From NCBI GenBank assembly GCA_035772405.1, contig JAYKKM010000054.1, forward strand, positions 4,190,001-4,254,000: a DNA stretch of 64,000 bases, in the 5' to 3' direction. The position numbers and the translations under genes were made by a program. This DNA is from Chrysogorgia sp. JL179-B06 (taxonomy: Eukaryota; Cnidaria; Anthozoa; Scleralcyonacea; Chrysogorgiidae). Shown piece by piece: positions 51,101 to 61,300 of the stretch. Position 1 is the stretch's first letter. Every line of letters starts with the position of its first letter. The notes beneath the pieces were generated by a model, which was not told where the DNA came from, made no database searches, and saw nothing but the letters and a program-made list of their open reading frames with translations.

Positions 51101-54100
51101 TCCGCCGTGGAGGCAAAATGAGGTTGTATCAGGTGGAGTCTGTAGTCTGTACGCAGGTTACTGCATTTATGACTGCTTTTGTGATTGTTTTTCTCAGTAA
51201 GTCTGCGGACTTGTAACCAAATTGTTGTCAAGCTTCAATCACGCAAATAAACTAACGGTACTGTTGGAAGTTTAGGAGTTAGGATCATTCATCATTGGTT
51301 TATCTGGATGAACCTTCCAACAGCTAATTTTTTCTCAGCGGTTCACAACCAGAATTTACGTTTACTATAACTGGATAGTCGTGATGATTACGAGTGTTTA
51401 AAAAAACTATTTTGCAAAAATGCCCATTGCTTGAGATTTACAGAAAGCTGTCTGAGAGCGTGAGAGTAGCCTGCGTAGCAGACGGTTGTTTGGGGGGAGG
51501 GGGTTATATTCTGGACGCGGAATACAGCGAGGCGGAATCTCACGCGGAATGCGCGAGAGTTGAGAGGTCTGCACTTTTCTCAACTGTTCGGCAAATCCTA
51601 AATGCGAATGTTTCGTACTCTTAAAATCGAGCTTGAAATAACAAAATAAATGTGTTTTTTTCATCCACGCGGGGGTATTGGGAGGGGGACCCCCCCCCCC
51701 AACTTTTACAAAATTGCAATATTCGGAAAATTCACAGGTCTATTCGGAAAATTGGGAGAGATTATATCAAAATATACTGTTTAAATGTACAGAAAACTTG
51801 TCAGTTGAATTTAATACTTGGACATTAATAACGTTGTCTAAATTAGCCATTCTCGTTCCCAGGGCACCCGCCACACAAACGTAGGCTCTGGAATTGGAAT
51901 AATTGGTCCCATTTTGACACTTTATAGTTTTAATATATGGGTAAAATGCAGTACTGTTACTACTATAACTGTGATAAAATACTGGAGGCTATGGACAAGA
52001 AGAGGTTAACAGCGCTGATTTTGTTAGACCTATCCAAAGCGTTTGACAGCATCAGCCATACCATTTTGTATAAGCTTAGTTGTGTCACCAGACACAGTGA
52101 ATTGGTTTAACAGTTACCTGTCCAACAGAACTCAGTATCTGTATGTCCGTATAGGATCTGCAATTTCTTCGTCTCTTCCCATCACTTACGGCGTACCGCA
52201 AGGCGCAATCTTATCACCGTTGTTATTTGGCATATCACATGTACGATCTTCCCTTGGCCCCACAAGCCACTTATCTAGACTCATATGTTGACGACTCAAA
52301 AGTCTATTTGTCCTTTCAATTCCCATTATGGAGCAAGCAATCCGGAATCGTGAAGAAGACCTTATTAGAGTAGCCAAGTGCATGAATAAACTTGCGCCTA
52401 CTTATTAATTAAGCACTAAATTTATCACGCGATCGGAGTTGCAGTACCCGCAGTGCACGCGCAATAGCCATCTCCTTAATATTCCACTTTTTCGAACTAA
52501 GATAAGATAAGTTAAGATCTGGAACAATCTAGACAATGAACTTAAACAGGAACAGTCTCTTAGAACCTTTAAAAAAGCTCAAAGCACAACTGTTAGATAG
52601 TTTTTAGAATATGAATAGCATGTAATAACATGAATAACTTAGGTTTAATTTTTATTTAGGATATATATTGTTATTAACTACAAGTTGTAATTGCGTTTTG
52701 AAAAGCCCTTTGGGGAATAACCCAATAAAGTATGTATGTATGTATGTATGTATGTACACTATGTATAAAAATGTTGTTTTTGGATGTTGTCCTTGTCGTT
52801 TTGGCAGTTGACAAAGTATTGTGATGTAATATATGAACAACGAGAGCGAGTGTTTCACCGGGATATCCAAACACGAGAAAATAATGGTGAAAACACGAGC
52901 GCGCAGCGCGAGTGTTTTTGTCCATTGTTTTCGAGTGTTTGGATATCCCGGTGGGACACGAGCTCGAGTTGTTTATATAGCTTCTGAAATGAATGGAGAG
53001 GTAAGAGAATGTTTTCGTTTGCTGATTTGAATAGAATTTCTAACGAAGGATATCGTAATTAGGAATTCTATTGAGATATTACACAATGCATAACTGAAGT
53101 GGGTCATGGTAGAGGGTTTTGTTTCTGCGAGTATTAAACTGGACAAGTGTGTGTTTACTGGCTGTAACATTAGATTTGTGGTAGACGACAAAGAGTGAAT
53201 AAAGGAATTTTGTGTGTGAATTTGTTTGCTGACTTGATTTTGCATACGTAATTAAGATATTTGATCCAAACACTAGTGTTTGGATCAAATATCTTAATTA
53301 CGTATGCAGCTGAAATCTTTTGTCTGGCGGTGTTTGACCGGAGTATCCAAACAGCATCATGTGACCGAATGCTTACATGCTATTGGTTTAATTACTCATG
53401 AATTATTAATGAATTTTAGAATATTATTGCAAGATTTGTGGGGAAAATATTCCATTCGGAAATTTTGGGGCTGAACTTCTTCTGCTGCTATCATCGATGA
53501 TATAACGTTCAAGTATACTATCAACGATCAGATTTATTTAGCAGAATATTGTATCCGAAATGATGGCTGGGTTGACGTCATGCACTCATTTGTATTTAAA
53601 GAAATATAAACCTGGAAAGATTATATGAAACAATAAATAATAAAAAATGGGGTTATAGGCACTTTAAGGGGCTGAATTAGGTAACTTAGGTAAGGGTTTG
53701 CTTCAGCTTTGCGGGGCCTTGGGCCACGGTCTAATTGGCCATACACTAAATGCATCCCTGTAACTGGAAACAATATGATCAGTATACAGTGGGAACAGTA
53801 AACAGTTGGGACGGTTCGTTTTTGTGTGAGAATCATCTCGTGCAATTAAATTGGATTGTACAAGCCTACTGTTTCCATTCGACTCGATAGCTCAACTGGT
53901 AGAGCTTAGTGCTAATTAGTTGCGAGTTTAACCAGTCGTTGGAATCAATTCATTTTTCAGTTGGTTTTAGCAATGAAATTTTCGGCTCTTCTTCGTGCAT
54001 ACTCTGAGGAACATTGAGTGACGGATATAAAGGCTCGTGTAAGAAAATACGGTGTGAAAATTACGCGCTCATGTTATCTGCTGAACTTTAATGACCGGAA

Positions 54101-57100
54101 ACCTTTCCGAAACAGATTAAGGATTATGCAGAACATACCGGAGCGTAGTGACGCTATGTGGTTTTTTTTGGGGGGAGGCTGCAAAACTCAATTTTGACGT
54201 AATGCTAAATACTTTAATAATTTCAATTTGATTTTAATATGAATTAAAATATTGTTATGTTTACATGGTATATGAAGTTTGTAACTTCAATCGATCTTGT
54301 CCACCTAAATAACAAATTTAACAAAAAGAACACCCGCGCAGCCCCCTCGCAGCCCCCCTCGCCCAGTCGCCCGCTACTCCCCTGATGATGCCCAGTGCTC
54401 ACTTTGTTAGAAAAAATACTAGTTTTATAAACTAGACTAGAATGCGCAATATCCTTCGTTGTATTTGGGGTGAACATGAGTGACAATGAAAGAAAAAGCG
54501 CAACATCAAGGCTTTCCGGCTTGGAATTGATAAAGGAGTACTGCCACCAAAACGGCCCTTTCTCGATATATATGAGCAACCGAAATGTAAAATTATTATA
54601 GCATCAACCCAAGTCAGTTTTAGGGTTAGGATTGTTAGGATTAGGGTTAGGGATTGGTTTGTATTTCGGTTGTTCATATATCGAGAAAGCGCCCACAAAA
54701 CGTATAACTAAAAATTTATCTTGATTCAATTAAACATATTTTTCACTTTGGTCAAAAACAAAGTTGAACTAGGTTGTTAGTTAGCTGGTTATCAGAGTAC
54801 GAATTAGCGGTTCGCACTTCGCAATTTGCGAAGCATTTTCGGTATTTTGGGAAGCAAAATTCAAGAAAAAACGGGAAAATGCGAAGCACAAAACTTAAAC
54901 ATGAGAACAACCTCCTACAAAACCAACTAATTGGTATGAGTTAAATAATAAGAGACGAGTGAAATTAAAAACACCCCCAATTTTTCTAGCGGCGCTTGAA
55001 ATATACGTTGGAAATAGCGAGTGAGAGACTGGAACGGGAACTTCGCGCGTGACTAAAAATTTTCAGTTTTTTATTTGCCAATATGGTTAACCTCCGTAGA
55101 TGTGGTAAAGTACTGCATGTCGGATTTTGAAAGTGGCTCTTCTGGCTCTGATGATGAATAACTTCATAATTACTGAACTATTTTAATTTTTCAGGAGTTT
55201 ATGACTTTCTTGTTTATGTTCTAACATTAATATTTGTAGTATGAAATGATTGAAAGATGCAGAATGATGTTAATTGGGTCGTTTTGCTTGCCAATTTTTT
55301 TGCGAAGCGGTTTTAAGTCCCTAATTCGTACCCTGGTTATATGCAGAGTAATTAGTATAGTTTTTATTGAGATAATTCCCTGACGTTTCAGGAGTTTCAA
55401 GATGGCGGCCAAAAAACGTTATACATAACACAGTAATTATACGTGCTTAATGCTTTCTTAAGTAATTTACAATATGATAGAAAATATGCTGTTACTTAGT
55501 ATACTAATTATTGCATGAGTATAGAATTAGAATACTTGCAGCACGAGGCTGCGAAATTCATATGCTTGAGTATATATGTTTTCGTTTGCAGGCTTCACTT
55601 GGAGACGATATCGTTCAATTAAATGAAACAGGTAAACACGGTAATATCGTAGTAATATCGTATAGTGTGCAAGAATTAAATCTATCGCTATTACCAAATG
55701 TCGGGTTGAGATTAATCAGAATTATTAGAACCAAATGACGAGAAAATCTTATTACCATTCACACCAAACTTTGTACATGTCTAAAACCTGCGGTATTGAA
55801 GTGAATCGTGTACCTGCATGTCATACAAATTAAACAACCTTGCTTGAGGCCAAGTAAAAAATTAAGGTAGCGAACTGCCGGACGTACCGCGTAGATATAG
55901 GTACTCGATATAAGGAAGAGCAAATAGCTCTGACGAGTAAACACGTTAATCGCCGTGACGAGCAAATACATTGCCCTATAGTTACCCCAACGACGAATTG
56001 TTCATAAAAATAGCGCTCTCTAATACTCTAATACTAACATTAGTAACATACATTTATGGCAATGTATTTGAAAATATGGACTTTTATAGCCACTTTTATA
56101 CACTTTTATATTTTTTAGCCACTTTTAGCACTTGTATACGAGTATTTAGTGTTTTATATATATATTTCATGAGCAAAACACAAAGGAAAATCATGACCGT
56201 ATCGTCCTGATTTACATAAACTTGAATCACTGATATACTGTTGGTGAACATAGTTTTACGCGATTTTAGTACTTCATTTCCGATTTTTATGTTGGTATAT
56301 AGTTTTGGCATAGCGTTTCTCGTCAACGTATTGCCTTGGCTTTGCATGCTCGATTGACGTTTCGTTGTGCCATTTGTGTACCTCTCTAGGTAATCTACGT
56401 CTTCCTCTTCAATTGCGGACGGAATAGCTGCACGTACGGACGTCTCGATCGAATAACAAAGACGCTGGTGCCACACCAGAAACTGTACTTAGGCGTGGTT
56501 CGATACGCCAATAGGAACACATATAATTCCTCTTTCCATTGTTTTCCTTCTCAGTATTTTCGCAGCTTTGATAGTCTTTCCTAAAGGTTTCACGAAACCC
56601 TAGCATTTCCTTGTGGCCAGAGAGCTGTTATGCAGTGATGTTTAATTTCTTTACGTTTCATGTACTCATCCATTTCTTTGCTGTCTAATGGAGGTCCATT
56701 ATCGGAGGTGATCTGGTTAGAATTGCATGGCGCTTTATAACCATTTAGCAGTCGTCGACTTTAGAACTTCCACCTCACGATTCGCAAAATCGAGTGCACC
56801 AATAGTCAGACATAGTTTTACGCTACTAAGTACGTATAATAAAAAGAAGGTATAAATGAATGTTTACCATTTTTGGATTCACTCGTCAAACGAACAGACC
56901 ACGCGAAATTAGAAACTGCAGTATACCGAAAACCAACAGTACACACACACTGACAAATATCTTTCATTTGATTCTCGCCACCATATTCCATAAGAAGTCT
57001 ATTCCTGAACTTTGTTTTTGAGAGTTCAAGTCATTCAAGGGAAAGTGAGCGATAGCATGCTGTATTCGACGCTTTAAAGGCGAATAACAATCCTAATGAT

Positions 57101-58256
57101 TTTCTAAAAAAACTGTTCGATAAAACCGATTACACCACTCACATACAAACTCTGCGAACGAAAGTACGGTGATGGGTTAAAGAATCTTAGGTTATAAAAG
57201 TTGCTCAAAAACCTTTCTTGACGTTGGGTCGAAAAACTTAAGGATCGTATTGCAAAGGAACAGAGGAAAGACGCTATTTATTCCATTCTGTGCAATGATT
57301 GTGATCAGGAGTATACATCGCGGTCAGACTAAACGTTTTGTCCATTGCGGTCCACCAAACCTTTGTTCGTAAATGTTGTTTCGTCTTTACAATGCCCCGG
57401 TGTCGCACAGCATAATACGATCCTGTTTTGTCCAAACGTCTGATTTTAGTTCTTACAACTCGTTATCTTCTCGCGTAGCTAAGGCAATCTGTTCGATAGA
57501 CATGGTTTTCGGTGCAGAATGTTGTTCCATAAAAGATTTATGTACTGGTCGGCCAGATTTCCTTCCCGGCCTTTTCTGTGGAATTTGGTGAACTCGTACT
57601 GCTGCAGTTTCATCGCCCAACGCTTCACTCTTGCTGGTGGCTTCGCTTTCGGTGAATATATAACAACCAGTGCCTTGCGGTCTGTACAAACTTGTAGTTT
57701 TATTAATTTGGTAGAGATGAAACTTCTCACACCCCCAAACGCCTCGCGAGTCTGCCGCCCTGGGAGTAGCGTTTCTCCACTGCGGTGTTAGTGACCGGCT
57801 TGACAGCATCTATACCGATAACACAGACTTTTGTAATGGATCGAAATAGGCCATAATGCAATCTTTCCCCATCTCCATATTGTCAACTTTCCACCCTATA
57901 CGGCGTAGATTTCACTGTGAGTGCTCGTAAAGGTAAATTTAATTTTTTCCAATTGTATTAGAACGACTACGGGCTTCATCAACACGAGATTTTACAAACG
58001 GGTATAACCTGAAGTGTTAGCCTACCCCTAAACCCTTGCCACGCGAGTGTTAGATTGGTTCCCAGACCCTTCTGTCAGTAGTAGGCGCAAAAAATGGCGT
58101 CACCATTTGAACTATACTCGCTGTAGAGTTAGATGAAAACGTTTGCTCAAATTGCTGCAAATTGTCTTTCCGAGCTCTAGATTTCAAAATGTTTCGAGAG
58201 AGGACCCCCGGACCCCCTAAAAATGCGGTCACTGATTAGTTGCTTGTCGACTTCAG

Positions 58257-58305
<49 letters not shown>

Positions 58306-61300
58306 TAAATCCGTTCCTACGCCTCTGTATTTTATGAATCGGGTACAATAATTGACCAAGCCCAAAAAACTTCGCAGCTCTTTCACTTTTTCTGTTTGAA
58401 ATAGCCGTTATATTTTGTCAGATCTGCTTTAATAATAATTCCTCATTTATCGGTGAGGTAGCATCCATAAAACCACAATGAGTTCTGGTTGAAAAGACAT
58501 TTCAATTTATTTTCATTGACCGCGTCAACCCTTTTGTTCGAAGCGTTACATCATTTTGGTTAATGTTCATCATGCTCATCTTGTGTGGTCAAATAATAAT
58601 GTCATCGGATATAGCACTTTCTATTGCGCTCTGGAATACTTCGCTTGCCGAATTAATACCGAACGGCAACTGTTTATAACAAAATAACCCGTGACACGTC
58701 TTAAACGTTGTTATTCCGCGTAATGATTTTTCTAAAGTTGCTGTTTGATGGTAACCAGCTTTCAGATCCACTTTGCTATACTTTAGTACAGTACCGGTAT
58801 TGGGTGTCTTCTCACAGCGGTGTTAACTTGTCGATAATCGCGACACACATGAACTTCGTTGGGGTTCCGAGGCTTTGGCGCTAGCTACGACCAAACCACT
58901 AGCGATCGAGTTTTAGATTGGCGTTCTTTTTGTTAACCACAAACCGCGGTCAGATGAGTTTGTGGTTAGAACTTTGATATGTCAAAGAGCATTTAGATTG
59001 ACGTTCGTATTTTCACCGCGTAGAATTTAATTTTGGGAGGTTGGTTGAGTAAAAGTTACATAAAAACCTTGCCGTGATTCACTTAATACTCGAGAAGCCG
59101 TTCCAGCAGTAAAAATGTGAACCGGCAGACGTGTATAACCTGACCGCTGGACGTTGGTCACGTGGTTTCTAGCGGCTTGCGGTTATCAAGAAAAAACGTC
59201 AAATCTAAAATTCTCTACTAACTCAATCTGTCCTTTTGTCAACTACCGGTTTGAGTATATGATTATATCTTTATTTATGTAGTCATCCAGCCAGGAATCC
59301 AGATGTTTTCGCAAATGAAACGGCACACATCTATAACATTGCGCTACGGGCGATACTCTTTCATGTTCGCGCCATTTTAATTTTCCGATCCCATGGAACA
59401 AGTTTGGATATTTTTCTTTAATTCTTGCAACTTTCGTTGAGTAGATTCTTTATCTGGAGTATTCGCTTCGGCTGACGGATCTTTGTTATTCTTTGACAGT
59501 TCAGTTGTTGTCACGCTTGATTTAGTTAGTGAGTCGCAACGTATTATTTTTCACAACTTAGCAAATATGGTGTTCTTTCTTTTACTTGCGTTACGTAGAA
59601 AATGTTCTCGTGATTCTTTGCGTTTCTTCTCCTTGATATCATTCTATCACTGCTTGAAATTTTCCTTTTAATGGTACCGCTATTCTTTTGGTTTCCGTTT
59701 GAGGTATCGCGAAAATTACCTCGTCCTGCTCGAATTACCGTGTGAAAAAATATGGTTTTGATTAACTTCAAAGCGATTAATATTGTTAAACAAATGAGCT
59801 GTGATTTAGCCTCCTCCGCAGGCAACTCTGTGGCTTCTTTTTTCCGAGTCAAATCGCTTCCAAGGCGTTTTGGCTGGGATTTGCCTTCCCTGGACCCTGG
59901 CGCATTTCTCTGGCTCGGCCTAAAATGGCCAAAACAGCGTTGGAATTTATTTGATTCGGGAAAAAGAAGAGCCACAGCCTGCGGAGGAGGCTAGCTGTGA
60001 TTTATTTTGGACGGTACCTCACCGTGTACAAACCCTTTGTTTTAGGTTTATTAATATTGAACGATTGAACGCAAACGTTCCTATTGAATGATTGCCTCGT
60101 TATACCAAAAATACAATGTGTTCACTAATAAACCGTCACCGTGCAGATATTTGCATAAAAGCGAACAAAAAGATAGAACAAATTGAGACTTTCGTTGAGT
60201 TTCCAGTTACATCACACCTGTAACATATTTGCGCTTTGGGTTTCGGTTTAAAATCACGTCGTTTTTCTAATTTTCTTCTCTTTGATAATTAAGTATCTCG
60301 GCCGGGTATCATGTTTTTTTTATTTCTCGATTCTCTAGTGTGATGATCCGATACTTCGAGAGCACGAGCATAAGCGATTAACTCGTCGAGTTTAGGGTCG
60401 TCTTTTCTTAGTCGCAGTCGACTTGACCGACAACGCTCCACCAGCTGAGTCTTGATTTCTTCGTCAGCGAAGTTGAACCCACATGTTAAACTTAAATGAC
60501 GAACGCGAGTATCGAACTGGCTATAGTTTCATCACTTACTTGGCAGGCTGGCTTGTCGACTGAAACATATCGACTATCGTTCATACTAAAGGTTTTTCTT
60601 TGGGGAAAAGTGTGATTCGTCTCCGACCGCGGATAGTACGTTGAGAAGTACGTTCTACTTCAGGACCCGCAAGGCGCAAGATAAAGTAGTAATGCTCTTT
60701 GTCGTTTTGGTTCTTTGATACCGAAGGCAATCATACTTCTTTTGCAACGAACAATATTAACCAATCAGTCGACTGTGTAGCAAAATAACTTAGCTAGGTG
60801 TGTGGATCAAACCGTGCAATCCCACTGAAATTTGCAATTGCACTTTCTTCTCATAGTTTTTGTTTTTACCAGTCGTAGTGTGTAACTATAGTCTTGTACG
60901 CATGTTATATTTATCATTTATAGACCCGGAGCGAGGGGAATTCGACGAAATATTACCCCGAGGGATGTTACTTACACTCGGGACATACATAATTTCCTAT
61001 TTACATGATTGCAACAGGGGCTTGCAATGGGGAATCTCAATGAGTCTACAGTGGCGAACTGGTCATGCTATGCTAATTTATAAACATCTGCATATTTTGA
61101 AAACATTATATTTCTAAATATCTGAATATGTAAATCGTTTCAAAATTTGCATAGCATGACCAGTTGCTATGGCCAACTTCGCTACTCCGAGTAAGGTTAA
61201 GAGGTTTATAGGGCTTAGGATTATTTGGGGTTTAGGGTTAGACCTCTCGTCCCTGGTAACTAGGACAATGTATTTGCTGTTCCTTATATGGAACACGTAA

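Larger units (their letters stand above)
56150..60760 (-). pseudogene. Second Ty3/gypsy element, heavily decayed
   Basis: Minus-strand order: Gag (LSLTCGFNFADEEIKTQLVE, near 60340-60550), RT (KAGYHQTATLEKSLRGITTF and QLPFGINSASEVFQSAIESA, 58589-58771), the RT-to-RNase H link (KELRSFLGLVNYCTRFI, 58335-58386), RNase H (VIYSPKAKPPARVKRWAMKL, about 57480-57800), integrase core (TSDNGPPLDSKEMDEYMKRK near 56690; the usual NAEVE is NARVS, so the catalytic Glu is lost) and integrase C-terminal region (56180-56600, SAIEEEDVDYLERYTNGT). It differs in sequence from the element at 21207. Many stops, frameshifts, a MITE (59808) and a hAT-like end near 58327 interrupt it. It lies within an intron of the thyroglobulin-type gene, in the opposite orientation. 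Confidence 0.82.

Noticed and set aside
53881..53955. Functional tRNA gene
   Set aside because: A good A box, but the acceptor stem does not pair and the B box is degraded; more likely a SINE head.
54621..54655. Chromosome end
   Set aside because: Only a few irregular TTAGGG-like units inside a foldback; no array.
59544..59975. 143-codon minus-strand ORF
   Set aside because: It is mostly the 185-bp MITE plus decayed gypsy sequence; no family motif in frame.
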